A stretch of DNA of 64,000 nucleotides. It comes from DATJZH01 sp052146815. GTDB lineage: Bacteria; Actinomycetota; Actinomycetes; Streptosporangiales; Streptosporangiaceae. Each line of letters starts with the position of its first letter. The first letter of the stretch is position 1. The stretch is from the NCBI GenBank assembly GCA_052146815.1, contig JBKQMG010000194.1, positions 1 to 64,000 on the forward strand. Reading direction: 5' to 3'. Shown one piece after another: positions 24,842 through 34,917 of this stretch. The notes below the pieces were generated by a model, which searched no databases, was not told the DNA's origin, and saw only the letters and a list, made by a program, of their open reading frames with translations. A program made the translations under genes and the position numbers.

Positions 24842-26350
24842 GTGCGGCAGACACGGGGGCGCCAGGCGCCAGGGCAGCAGGCGCCCGGCGGCCGGGACGG
24901 CCTGCGCGCTGGGCCTGCTGACCGGACGGGCGGCGCGTCACCAGGCCAGCTGGGCGGCGGCCGTCTGCACCGGCTGCGCGGTGCGCACGTCGCGCTGCTG
25001 CTCGCCGCGATCATCGCGCTGGCCTTCAACCTGCGGGCCGCGATCACCAGCCTGCCGCCGGTGTTCCCCGAGCTCGCCGCCACCCTGCACATCTCGACGG
25101 CGACCGAGGCCGCGCTGGCCGCGGTGCCGGTGCTGTGCTTCGGCGTTTTCTCGGGCATCGCCGCCCCGCTGAGCCGGGCCTTCGGCGAGGAGCGGGTGCT
25201 CGGCGCGGCCCTGGTTCTGCTCGCGGCCGGCCTGCTGCTGCGCAGCGCCGCGCCGCACCTGATGCTCTTCCCCGGCACGATCGTGGCCAGCGGGGCGATC
25301 GCGCTGATGAACGTGCTGCTGCCGAGCCTGATCAAGCGCCGCCGCCCGCAGCAGGCCGGCCTGCTGATCGGCCTGTATCTGAGCGCGCTGTCGGCCGGGG
25401 CGATCCTCGGCTCGCTGGTCGCCGTGCCGGTGTTCGTGGCCGCGGGCGGCGCGGGCCTCGCCGTCCGGGTGACGCTCGGCATGTGGGCACTGCCTGCGCT
25501 GCTGGCGGCGGTCATCTGGGCACCGCAGCTGCGCTACCGGACCCTGCCGGGCCCGGTGGTCGAGCCGGAAACCGAGCCGCAGTCCCGCCCGCAGGCGCTT
25601 GCGCCTGATCCGCCGGCCCAGCTCGCGGGTCAGGGGGAAACCCGCTCCCCGGCTCAGCCCTCCGGCCAGCCGGAGGCTCGCTCGGCGGCGGCCCGGTCGG
25701 CAGCCGAACTGCCGGCGCGCCGGCGCGGAGTGCTGTCCATGGCCCGCTACCCGCTGGCCTGGCAGGTCACCTTGTTCATGGGGCTGCAGAGCCTGTCCTA
25801 CTACGCCGCGCTGTCCTGGTTCCCGACGCTGTTCCGGGACCGGGGGATGAGCGCGGTGCACGCCGGCGACCTGCTGGCGCTGATGAACCTCGGCAACGCG
25901 GTCACTGCCATGCTGGTGCCCGTCCTGGCGCACCGGGCCCGAGACCAGCGGATGATCACGGCCGTGTCGATGCTGGCCACCGCCGGCGGTCTCGCGGGCG
26001 CGGCCTTCGGCCCGCTCGCGGCGGCGGCGCCGTTCATGTTCCTGCTGGGCCTCGGCCAGGGCGCGACCCTCGGCCTCGGCATCTTCTACACGATGGCGCG
26101 GGCCCCTGACCCGGTGACCGCCGCCTCGCTGTCGGCCTTCGCCCAGGGGATCGGCTACCTGATCGCCAGCACCGGGCCGCTGCTGCTCGGGTATCTGCAT
26201 GCCGTCTCTGGCGGCTGGACCATTCCGGTGATCGCGCTGCTGATCGTCGCCGTCGCGCAGCTGATCACCGGCTGGCTGGCCGGCCGCGCCCTGACGGTGC
26301 CTGCGCTCGGCCTGGCGCCGCCTCGCGCTGCTCCCCGCCCGGTCAGCTGA
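24842..26350 (+). CDS. MFS transporter, CynX/NimT type
   Basis: A ~502-residue transporter of the major facilitator superfamily. The pattern at the first helix, LAFNLRAAITSLPPVFPEL, and the segments EERVLGAALVLLAAGLLLR and NVLLPSLIKRRRPQQAGLLIGLYLSAL match the CynX/NimT (cyanate/2-nitroimidazole) branch, with 12 helices. A hydrophilic Pro/Glu/Ala-rich central loop (~residues 240-300) joins the two halves. The GTG at 24842 is chosen from the -10 box seven bases upstream; an ATG at 24770 would overlap the divergent gene's start. Substrate unknown. Confidence 0.82.
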   Translation: MRQTRGRQAPGQQAPGGRDGLRAGPADRTGGASPGQLGGGRLHRLRGAHVALLLAAIIALAFNLRAAITSLPPVFPELAATLHISTATEAALAAVPVLCFGVFSGIAAPLSRAFGEERVLGAALVLLAAGLLLRSAAPHLMLFPGTIVASGAIALMNVLLPSLIKRRRPQQAGLLIGLYLSALSAGAILGSLVAVPVFVAAGGAGLAVRVTLGMWALPALLAAVIWAPQLRYRTLPGPVVEPETEPQSRPQALAPDPPAQLAGQGETRSPAQPSGQPEARSAAARSAAELPARRRGVLSMARYPLAWQVTLFMGLQSLSYYAALSWFPTLFRDRGMSAVHAGDLLALMNLGNAVTAMLVPVLAHRARDQRMITAVSMLATAGGLAGAAFGPLAAAAPFMFLLGLGQGATLGLGIFYTMARAPDPVTAASLSAFAQGIGYLIASTGPLLLGYLHAVSGGWTIPVIALLIVAVAQLITGWLAGRALTVPALGLAPPRAAPRPVS

Positions 26351-26374
26351 CCGCCCAGGGAAACCGAACAACCT

Positions 26375-26418
26375 GGGTGCCCATCTACTGTCGCCAGAGC
26401 AGCAGTAGATGGGCACCC
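26375..26418. repeat. Perfect inverted repeat, copy 1 of a dispersed palindromic element
   Basis: GGGTGCCCATCTACTG (26375-26390) and its exact complement (26403-26418) enclose a 12-base loop. The loop and inner arms, CTACTGTCGCCAGAGCAGCA, closely match a second element at 47777-47848. It lies 25 bp after one gene and about 90 bp before the next in the same direction. It could act as a terminator-like hairpin, but the conserved loop and its recurrence suggest a mobile or REP-like element. Confidence 0.85.
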
Positions 26419-26511
26419 ATGTCGCTGGACTGCGGGGCGCCGATCACGAATAGCAGGTGGAAGGATCATGAGGAGGGCCCGAAACCGGCGGCCCATGGGA
26501 TAATTGGCGGC

Positions 26512-27216
26512 GTGGATGATCAAGTGGGGCGTGACCCGCAGTATGAAGTCTTCGCTGACGAGTTCCTTGATCATGCCGAGAAGGGGTTATTCAACGCCTA
26601 CTACGACCGGCCGGCCTGCCTCGGGCTCCTGGGCGATGTCGCTGGCAAGCGGGTGCTCGACGCCGCGTGCGGACCCGGCCTGTACGCGCAGGAGCTCGTG
26701 CGCCGCGGCGCCGGGGTGGTGGGCTTCGACCAGAGTCCCCGCATGGTGGACATCTGCCGTGAGCGGGTCCCCGAAGGCGAGTTTCACGTCCAGGACCTCG
26801 GTGACCCGATCAGCTGGCTGCCGTCGGCATCGGTCGACCTCGCGCTGTGCGCCCTCGCTATCGAGTACGTCGACGACCGGGTGGCGGCGCTTGCGGAGCT
26901 GCGCCGGGTGCTGCGGCCGGGCGGAGCCCTGGTGCTGTCGCGCCAGCACCCGACGGGCCACTGGCTCCGGCACGGCGGCAGTTATTTCGAGGAGCGGGTC
27001 ACGCGCGAGACGTGGTCCCGGGGCTGGGCGGTCCGGTTCTGGCTGACGCCGCTGGAGACAACCTGCGAGGAGATCTTCAAGGCCGGCTTCGTCATGGAGC
27101 GTCTGCTGGAGCCGCGCCCGGTCCCCGAGGCCGCTGCCGTCGATCCGAGGCACTACGACCAGCTGCAGCGCGAGCCACGGGGATTCATCGCCTTCCGGCT
27201 CCTGCCCAGGGCATGA
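26512..27216 (+). CDS. Class I SAM-dependent methyltransferase
   Basis: A 234-residue methyltransferase. Motif I is VLDAACGPGLYAQEL (~residues 43-57), followed by GFDQSPRMVDICR and LRRVLRPGGALVLSRQHP, the usual order of SAM-binding motifs in Methyltransf_11/25 proteins. The N-terminus (YEVFADEFLDHAEKGLFNAYYDRP) resembles small-molecule methyltransferases that act on undefined substrates. GATAAT is placed seven bases before the GTG at 26512, so the mRNA is probably leaderless. It lies just after the palindromic repeat. Substrate unknown. Confidence 0.82.
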   Translation: MDDQVGRDPQYEVFADEFLDHAEKGLFNAYYDRPACLGLLGDVAGKRVLDAACGPGLYAQELVRRGAGVVGFDQSPRMVDICRERVPEGEFHVQDLGDPISWLPSASVDLALCALAIEYVDDRVAALAELRRVLRPGGALVLSRQHPTGHWLRHGGSYFEERVTRETWSRGWAVRFWLTPLETTCEEIFKAGFVMERLLEPRPVPEAAAVDPRHYDQLQREPRGFIAFRLLPRA

Positions 27217-27306
27217 CAGTCGTACCGCGCACGGGTCACCGGTCGTGTAATTATGTAATCTAGTAAGCCCTTATCCGGCGAGGAACCATTGAGCGGAGCG
27301 CGACCC

Positions 27307-28101
27307 ATGGCAGAGCCCAGGATTGTCGTCGAGAACCGTGAGCACCTGTGGTATCTGCTGACCGAGGCAGCGCAGCTGGAGCACATGATCATGTGCCAGT
27401 AACTGTACGCAGAGTTCAGCCTGAAGCGGGACGCCGACGAGGGCCTCACGGGGGCCCAGGCAGCAGCCGTCGCCCGCTGGCGCCAGGTCCTGCGCGGGAT
27501 TGCCGTCGAGGAGATGCTGCACCTGACCCTGGTCTGCAACCTGATGTCCGCGATCGGCGCCGGGCCGACCTTCGCCCGGCCGAACTTCCCGCAGCGCTCC
27601 GACTATTTTCCGCCGAGCGTGCAGCTGGATCTGCTGCCGTTCGGCGAGGCGGCGCTGACCCACTTCCTCTACCTGGAGCGGCCCGAGGGCATGGCCCGGA
27701 CGGACGCGGTCGGTTTCGTGCCTTCCGCGCCGCCGCACCTGCCGGTTGAGCCCGACGAGGTCATGCCGAGGGTGCAGGACTTTCTGACGGTCGGGCATCT
27801 GTACCGCGGGATCGCGGAGGGCATGACCTTCCTGGCTTGCCAGATCGGGGAGCGGGCCCTCTTTGTCGGGCCGCCCGGGGCGCAGGCGACGCCCGAGATG
27901 TTCCGCTGGCCGGCCTGGGCGGTGCTGGCCGAACGGGTCGCGGCCCGGGCTTCGCGCAGCGGCCGCCTCGGCCAGCCCGATCGCGGCCTGGTCCTCCCGG
28001 CCTCGGCGTCGGCAGCACTGGCAGCGGCAGCCGGCCGCGCCGCCGATATCGCGGCCAGCCTCTCGGCTCATGTTCCCGCGGCCCTCCAGCCCGCCCGCTG
28101 A
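27307..28101 (+). pseudogene. Ferritin-like (VioB/iminophenyl-pyruvate dimer synthase-type) protein with a nonsense codon
   Basis: From the ATG at 27307 the frame reads a ferritin-like domain of the VioB-associated family (LTEAAQLEHMIMCQ), then a TAA at 27400-27402, then continues in the same frame without further stops to a TGA at 28099-28101 (LYAEFSLKRDAD, AVEEMLHLTLVCNLMSAIG). Relatives have Tyr where the stop is, so a single TAC to TAA change explains it. The metal-ligand glutamates and histidines (LEH, EEMLH) are preserved on both sides. The gene is cut after 31 residues; no good internal start follows. A sequencing error would restore a 264-residue protein. Confidence 0.75.
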
Positions 28102-28118
28102 GACCTTACCCTGTGCCG

Positions 28119-28226
28119 ATGAAGATCAGCGAGATCGTCCGATCAGCCGGGCGCTACCTTGAGCCGAGGACCGAGGCGAGCATTCTGAAACAAGCGGGTC
28201 TGGGAAAGGAGCGGCCGAGAGATTGA
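28119..28226 (+). CDS. Possible small leaderless protein (35 residues)
   Basis: TACCCT at 28107-28112 is followed six bases later by ATG 28119, the leaderless start pattern found at many genes here. The frame encodes MKISEIVRSAGRYLEPRTEA and a further short basic end, stopping at 28226. Composition is not Arg/Ala-biased like spurious frames. It may be a genuine small protein or the N-terminal remnant of a longer gene. No family is recognised. Confidence 0.35.
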   Translation: MKISEIVRSAGRYLEPRTEASILKQAGLGKERPRD

Positions 28227-28569
28227 GTCACCGCCACTACGGCCAGGTCCTGCTCACAGCGATGCAGGAGCCCTGGCCGCGTGGCGGGCTTACCCCCCTC
28301 GAACTGGTAACGCCTGGGCTAACGGGTGCGCTACACCGAGCATCCGGAATCGGGCACCCGTCAAGGGCGCGAAATGCGGCCGCAGACGTGAGGGCGAGGC
28401 GCTGGCGCCCGGGCACCCCAGCCGAAATAGACTCGAATGACTCTCGCGCGTCCCGCCGGGTATCACCACTACCGCCCGGCAGCCACGTGGGCACAGGCTG
28501 TAGCCGCAGGCGATCGCATCGAGGATGCCACCGCGCGGCGGCCGTCGACGACAACGGAGGAACACTACG
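28227..28569 (+). other. Intergenic region before dxs
   Basis: No gene is supported. An 8-bp inverted repeat ACGGGTGC (28322-28329) / GCACCCGT (28354-28361) could form a hairpin, and the AATAGACT stretch near 28427 may be part of the dxs promoter. The ribosome site AACGGAGGAAC precedes dxs. No tRNA or known RNA element was found. Confidence 0.4.
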
Positions 28570-30477
28570 GTGACGCTGCTGGAGACCATTTCCGGTCCGC
28601 GCGACGTGAAGGACCTCAGCGCTGATCAGCTGACTCAGCTCGCGGCTGAAATCCGCGATTTCCTCATCCAGGCCGTCTCGCGCAACGGCGGTCACCTGGG
28701 GCCGAACCTGGGCGTCGTGGAGCTCACCATCGCCCTGCACCGGGTCTTCGACTCCCCGGTCGACCGGATCGTGTTCGACACCGGGCACCAGTCGTACGTG
28801 CACAAGCTGCTGACCGGCCGGCAGTCGTCCTTCGACCGGCTGCGCCAGCGCGGCGGCATCTCGGGCTACCCGAACCGGACCGAGTCCGACCATGACGTCA
28901 TGGAGAACTCGCACGCCTCCACCAGCCTGTCCTACGCCGACGGCCTGGCGAAGGCCTATCAGCTGCGCGGCGAGACCGACCGCTGCGTAGTGGCGGTCAT
29001 CGGGGACGGCGCCCTGACCGGCGGGATGGCCTGGGAGGCGCTGAACAATATCGCCGGGTCGAAGGACCGCCGGGTCGTCATCGTCGTGAACGACAATGGC
29101 CGTTCCTACCAGCCGACGATCGGCGGCCTGGCCGAGCATCTGGCCACGGTGCGCGTGTCGCAGCGTTACGAGCAGGTCCTCGACTACATCAAGACCTCGC
29201 TGTCGCGTGCGCCGCTGGTCGGGCCGCCGCTGTATGAGACGCTGCACGGCCTGAAGAAGGGCCTGAAGGACGTCATCCAGCCGCAGGTGCTGTTCGAGGA
29301 CCTGGGCCTGAAATACCTCGGGCCGGTCGACGGGCACGACGAGCAGGCCGTCGAGCACGCGCTGCGCCGGGCCCGCGACTTCGGCGGCCCGGTGCTGGTG
29401 CACGTGATCACCCGCAAGGGGTTCGGCTACGCCCTTGCCGAGGAGAACGACGAGGACTGCCTGCACCAGGTCCCGCCGGCCGTCAGCGCGGTCATCGGCA
29501 CGGCCATCGCGCCGCGCACCTGGTCAACGGTGTTCGGCGAGGAACTGCTCGCGATCGGCACCCGCCGCCCCGACGTCGTGGCGATCACCGCCGCGATGCT
29601 GCACCCGACCGGCCTGGCGGCATTCGCCTACGCCTACCCCGACCGGGTCTTCGACGTCGGCATCGCCGAGCAGCATGCGATGACCAGCGCGGCGGGCCTG
29701 GCCATGGGCGGCATGCACCCCGTCGTCGCGGTGTACGCGACCTTCCTGAACCGGGCGTTCGACCAGCTGCTGTTCGACGTGGCGATGCACCGGCTGCCGG
29801 TCACGGTCGTCCTCGACCGGGCGGGGGTCACCGGTCCGGACGGCGCCAGCCACCACGGCATGTGGGACGGATCGATCCTGCAGGTCGTGCCAGGGCTGAA
29901 GATCGCCGCGCCGCGCGACGCGACCCGGATCGCCGAGCTGCTGAACGAGGCTGTCGCCGTCAGTGACGGCCCCACCGTGCTGCGCTTCCCCAAGGGCAAG
30001 GTCGGCGCCGAGGTCGAGGCGATCGGCAAGCTCGGCGGCGCCGACCTGCTCGCGCAGTCCGCAGCCGGCGCGGGCGACGACGTGCTGCTGATCGGCGCCG
30101 GCGCGATGGCCGACACCTGCGTGCAGGCCGCGGCGCGGCTGGCCGACCAGGGCATCGGCGTGACCGTCGTCGACCCGCGCTGGATCAAGCCGGTCGACCC
30201 GGAGATCGCCGCCGCGGCGGCCCGCTACCGGCTGGTCGTGACCGTGGAGGACAACGGCGTCGCCGGGGGCTTCGGCGACGCGGTCTGCCGTCTGCTGCGC
30301 GAGCAGGATGTGGAGACGCCGGTCCGGACCTTCGGTCTCGCGCAGGAGTTCCTCGAGCACGGTGAGCGTGCCGAGCTGCTCGAGGACCAGGGCCTGAGCC
30401 CGCAGCACCTGGCCAGGGCCATCACTGAGGCGGTGGCCCGCCGCACGCCCGATCTGGCGCATGAGCGGCAAGGCTGA
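28570..30477 (+). CDS. dxs: 1-deoxy-D-xylulose-5-phosphate synthase
   Basis: A 635-residue thiamine-diphosphate transketolase-like enzyme that condenses pyruvate and glyceraldehyde 3-phosphate, the first step of the MEP isoprenoid route. Visible motifs: NGGHLGPNLGVVELT, DTGHQSYVHKLLTGR, the ThDP-binding GDGALTGGMAWEALNN, GPVDGHDEQAVEHAL, FDVGIAEQHAMTSAAG and DRAGVTGPDGASHHG. The start is GTG 28570 with GGAGG upstream. It is followed 36 bp later by fprA. Length and motifs are normal. Confidence 0.96.
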   Translation: MTLLETISGPRDVKDLSADQLTQLAAEIRDFLIQAVSRNGGHLGPNLGVVELTIALHRVFDSPVDRIVFDTGHQSYVHKLLTGRQSSFDRLRQRGGISGYPNRTESDHDVMENSHASTSLSYADGLAKAYQLRGETDRCVVAVIGDGALTGGMAWEALNNIAGSKDRRVVIVVNDNGRSYQPTIGGLAEHLATVRVSQRYEQVLDYIKTSLSRAPLVGPPLYETLHGLKKGLKDVIQPQVLFEDLGLKYLGPVDGHDEQAVEHALRRARDFGGPVLVHVITRKGFGYALAEENDEDCLHQVPPAVSAVIGTAIAPRTWSTVFGEELLAIGTRRPDVVAITAAMLHPTGLAAFAYAYPDRVFDVGIAEQHAMTSAAGLAMGGMHPVVAVYATFLNRAFDQLLFDVAMHRLPVTVVLDRAGVTGPDGASHHGMWDGSILQVVPGLKIAAPRDATRIAELLNEAVAVSDGPTVLRFPKGKVGAEVEAIGKLGGADLLAQSAAGAGDDVLLIGAGAMADTCVQAAARLADQGIGVTVVDPRWIKPVDPEIAAAAARYRLVVTVEDNGVAGGFGDAVCRLLREQDVETPVRTFGLAQEFLEHGERAELLEDQGLSPQHLARAITEAVARRTPDLAHERQG

Positions 30478-30513
30478 CCCCGGCGCACTTGGTACTAGGA
30501 CAGAATCGCAGAT

Positions 30514-32007
<1,494 letters not shown>

Positions 32008-32099
32008 CCGGAACGGCCGGGGAAAGGCTTCCCGGCGCGAGGTAAGAGGCGCCTGGCCGCAAACGTGCCATTTCCCGTCGGCGGGGGTAGAACGCAACC

Positions 32100-33356
32100 G
32101 TGTCCGGCATTACCGATCCGCAGCGCTTGCAGCAGACTCTCGGCGTCCCCGCACTCGGCTGGCTGGTAGACCGCATCCGGGTCCGGCTTGAACGAGGCGA
32201 GCCCGTCGACGGCACCGTGACGCTCGTCGGGGCGACCGCGGAGCAGCGGGCAGCGGCGGCGCACCTGCTCGGTCATCCGGTCGGGCGCGGGACCTCGCTC
32301 CGCGTGCCGCTGCCCGAAGTGCAGGCCGCGCTGCGCCGGGACGGGATCGCGCCGGGGCTGACGGACGCGGTGGAAGCCCTGGCCGGCCCGATCCGGGACC
32401 TGGCCGCCGAGCGCGCGTCGGAGGTCGAGCGCTTCCAGAACACGCTGGCGGCCGCACGCAGCGGCCGCCTGGCCAGCGCCGCCTGGTACCGCCGCTGGCT
32501 CGATGAGATCTCCAGGGACGGCACCCTCACCCGCCTGCTGCGGCACGGTCAGGGGGACCTCCTGGCCCAGGTCACCTCCGTGCTGGAACTGATGCCCGCC
32601 AGCACCGATGAGCCGGCGATGCTGCTGCCGGTCCTGGCGGAGACGGCGACCGGCGATGCCAAGGCCCTGGACGGCACGTTGCTGGCCAGCCTTGCGCTGC
32701 GGGCCCTCGCCGTCCGGGACGGGGTGCCGGCGGCGTCCGGCCGCCAGGCCGAGCAGGCCCTGTGGGCATCAGCGGGTGTCGTCACCGACGACCTGGCCAG
32801 TCAGGTGCTCGTGCTTAACGTCCGCGCGGTCGGCAAGCCGCTCGGCCGCTGGCTGACCGAGGCCGCTGACATCGGGGAGCCGTTTCGCGTGACGCTGCGT
32901 CAGCTGACCGGAGCGCCGGTCCTGCCGCTGGCTATCGATCTGCATGTGTGCCAGACCCCCGCGGTGCTGAGCGCGGCGGCCGGGCAGCTGGGCGCCGACA
33001 GCGCGCCGCTCGTCTGCACCGAGGGCGAGCCGTCCGTCGCCTGCTACCGGCTCCTGCAGGCCGCGGTGGCGACGGGGACCCGGATCCGCTGGCACAGCGA
33101 CTTCGACTGGCCGGGCCTGCGGACGACCGCGACGGCCATGCGGCGCCTTGGCGCTGTTCCCTGGCTCATGAGTGCCGCCGACTATGCGAGCGTCCTGGCC
33201 GCCGGAGGCGCCGAGCCGCTGCGGGGCCCGGAGGCGCCCAGTCCGTGGGACAGCGAGCTTGCCGAGCTCATGCACGCCAGGGGCCGGGCCGCTATGGAGG
33301 AGCGGCTGCTTCCCGCGCTGATCGCCGATCTCGCGCCCCCGCCCGGCATGCACTGA
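32100..33356 (+). CDS. JetD-like TIGR02679/DUF2399 Toprim protein, orphan
   Basis: A 418-residue protein of the TIGR02679 family. The N-terminal half is the family's helical domain; the C-terminal DUF2399 domain is a Toprim-like nuclease core, with Glu308 in LVCTEGEPSVACYRLL and Asp334/Asp336 in HSDFDWPGLRTTATAM. Members normally belong to a four-gene cassette (TIGR02677-02680), the type of Wadjet/MksBEFG anti-plasmid system, where this subunit is the JetD-like nuclease that cuts circular DNA extruded by an SMC complex. No JetA/B/C homologue is present within 20 kb on either side, so it is an orphan. The acidic residues look intact. The GTG at 32100 has TAGAAC six bases upstream. Confidence 0.82.
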   Translation: MSGITDPQRLQQTLGVPALGWLVDRIRVRLERGEPVDGTVTLVGATAEQRAAAAHLLGHPVGRGTSLRVPLPEVQAALRRDGIAPGLTDAVEALAGPIRDLAAERASEVERFQNTLAAARSGRLASAAWYRRWLDEISRDGTLTRLLRHGQGDLLAQVTSVLELMPASTDEPAMLLPVLAETATGDAKALDGTLLASLALRALAVRDGVPAASGRQAEQALWASAGVVTDDLASQVLVLNVRAVGKPLGRWLTEAADIGEPFRVTLRQLTGAPVLPLAIDLHVCQTPAVLSAAAGQLGADSAPLVCTEGEPSVACYRLLQAAVATGTRIRWHSDFDWPGLRTTATAMRRLGAVPWLMSAADYASVLAAGGAEPLRGPEAPSPWDSELAELMHARGRAAMEERLLPALIADLAPPPGMH

Positions 33357-33390
33357 CCCTCGCGCACCAGGAAGGGCGGGTGGCCGCCCG

Positions 33391-33658
33391 TTGCGGCGGG
33401 TGCCGCCCGGTACCGTTTACCAGCGGTCCGGCCGGAGCTGGGCGCGGGTGTTCGGCCCCTGGACGGCGCGGGTCGGGTACCACGGGGTGGCCAGGCCCGG
33501 CGCCAAGCGGGAGGGCGACGGCCGGACCCCGTCCGGAACCTTCGGCTTCGGTTTCTTTTTCGGGGTCCGGCCCGGCCCTGCCGCGGCGCCAGCTGCTGGA
33601 CGTGCTGCGGTGGCTGCGGCCGGCCCGCTCGCCGCGGATCGAGATCAGGGCCCGGTAG
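33391..33658 (+). pseudogene. L,D-transpeptidase-like (YkuD family) remnant with internal deletion
   Basis: The first part reads FGPWTARVGYHGVARPGAKR and EGDGRTPSGTFGFGFFFGVR, the hallmark opening of secreted YkuD/L,D-transpeptidase-like proteins. At about 33570 it jumps frame directly to the family's C-terminal end (ALPRRQLLDVLRWLRPARSP...), ending in TAG at 33656-33658. About 100 residues, including the catalytic His and Cys motif, are missing, and no signal peptide or start is evident upstream. It is inactive. Confidence 0.7.
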
Positions 33659-33739
33659 CCCGGCCAGGGCGGCCGGGCGAGCCCTCATGCTTAGCCAGCC
33701 GAGCCCGTACTTCGCCTGGCCCGCCAGGCCGGACCCCTC

Positions 33740-34648
33740 TCAGCCGGCCAGCCTCTTGAGCAGGTCGCGGGTGCGCCGCTGCTCGTCACCGCGCGCGAAC
33801 TCCCCGGCCACGAAGTCGGTGACGCCCGCGTCCTCCAGCGCCCTGATCTGCGCTTCGACGCTGCCCTCGTCGCCGGTAATGGCGACGTCGCCGGGGCCCT
33901 GTGCGCCCTCGCGGTCGAGCATCGCCCGGTATGACGGCAGCTGCCCGTAGATCTCGAAGACCCTGGCCGCGCGGCTGCGGGCACTGTCCGGGTCATCAGT
34001 GACGCAGACCGGCAGAATGCAGACCACTCGCGGATCCGGCCGCCCGGCCTCCTGCGCCGCCTGCCGGATCGTCGGGACGATGTAGTCACGGACGGTGGCC
34101 GGCCCGGTCATCCACAGCACTGTCCCGTCCGTGCGCTGGCCCGCCAGGCGCAGCATCTGCGGTCCGAGCGCGGCGAGCAGGACCGGGACCCGGCCGGGCC
34201 GCGGGGTCGACAGGCCGATCGCGGCCCGCATCGTCTCCCCGGTGAAGGAGGCCGGCTGGCCGTCGAGCAGGGGCAGCAGGATGGACAGGTACTCGCTCAT
34301 GTGCCGCGCAGGCCGGTCGAAGCTGTAGCCGTACATATCGTCGATGACGATCTTGTGGGACAGGCCGATGCCGAGGACCAGCCGGCCGCCCACCGCCGTA
34401 GCGGTCGTCAGCGTCTGCTGCGCCAGCACGGCCGGATGGCGGGGATAAGTCGGCACGACGGCCGTGCCCAGCCCGATGCCGGGGACCTGGCTCCCCGCCA
34501 CGGCCAGCGCGGTGAGCGCGTCGAGGCCGAAGATGTTGGACATCCAGGCTGAACTGAACCCGTCGTCGGCCGCGCGCTGCAGCTCGTCGCGGAGCGTGCC
34601 CAGCGCATCTGGCCCGGTCGGCTCAGCCTGGGACGTGCCAATGCGCAT
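33740..34648 (-). CDS. LLM-class F420-dependent oxidoreductase
   Basis: A 302-residue luciferase-like flavin/F420 enzyme. It starts MRIGTSQAEP and contains GIGLGTAVVPTYPRHP, VLGIGLSHKIVIDDMYG and VPVLLAALGPQMLRLAG, the common pattern of the actinobacterial LLM subfamily whose members use F420H2. The TIM barrel is complete. ATG 34648 has GGAGA upstream. It is divergent from ppk. Substrate unknown. Confidence 0.85.
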   Translation of the reverse strand: MRIGTSQAEPTGPDALGTLRDELQRAADDGFSSAWMSNIFGLDALTALAVAGSQVPGIGLGTAVVPTYPRHPAVLAQQTLTTATAVGGRLVLGIGLSHKIVIDDMYGYSFDRPARHMSEYLSILLPLLDGQPASFTGETMRAAIGLSTPRPGRVPVLLAALGPQMLRLAGQRTDGTVLWMTGPATVRDYIVPTIRQAAQEAGRPDPRVVCILPVCVTDDPDSARSRAARVFEIYGQLPSYRAMLDREGAQGPGDVAITGDEGSVEAQIRALEDAGVTDFVAGEFARGDEQRRTRDLLKRLAG

Positions 34649-34752
34649 GAGAGTCTCCGTTCGGCTCAGGGACGCCGGATCTGTGCGTGGTGTCGCCCCG
34701 GCGCTCGATCTTCCCCGGACCTGCCCTGCTTCGCAAGGCACCATGCACCGCG

Positions 34753-34788
34753 GCGGGGTTTTCGGTCAGCCCTGGCCGAAAACCCCGC
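34753..34788. terminator. Strong hairpin between the LLM gene and ppk
   Basis: GCGGGGTTTTCGG (34753-34765) and its perfect complement (34776-34788) form a 13-bp stem with a 10-base loop. The stem includes a run of A/T. It lies in the divergent intergenic region, 130 bp before the ppk start. Without a long U-tract it may be a factor-dependent terminator, an insulator between the divergent promoters, or a binding site. Confidence 0.6.
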
Positions 34789-34798
34789 TTAGACCGCA

Positions 34799-34829
34799 TT
34801 TTCACCCGCTGGTTCACCCTCTGTCTCCC
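34799..34829. promoter_or_regulatory. PHO-box-like direct repeats upstream of ppk
   Basis: Three units, TTCACCC (34801), TTCACCC (34813) and GTCTCCC (34823), are spaced by 12 and 10 bases, averaging the 11-base unit of actinomycete PhoP boxes (G[TG]TCACC). ppk is a known type of PhoP target in Streptomyces. Irregular spacing makes this tentative. A GACAAT -10 box at 34905-34910 precedes the start. Confidence 0.35.
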
Positions 34830-34917
34830 TAGACAAGGTCAGATATTTACTCAACGATCGCAGTACGCGGCGGCCCCCGCGTGCTTGATCGCCGTGGCAC
34901 TGGGGACAATTGGCGAC

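Noticed and set aside
22818..25172. Long plus-strand frame opposite the trifunctional aromatic gene
   Set aside because: No recognisable domain, shadow composition, and it overlaps three verified enzyme domains.
28227..28569. Possible tRNA or small RNA before dxs
   Set aside because: No cloverleaf, T-loop or CCA-like end was found; only a short inverted repeat.
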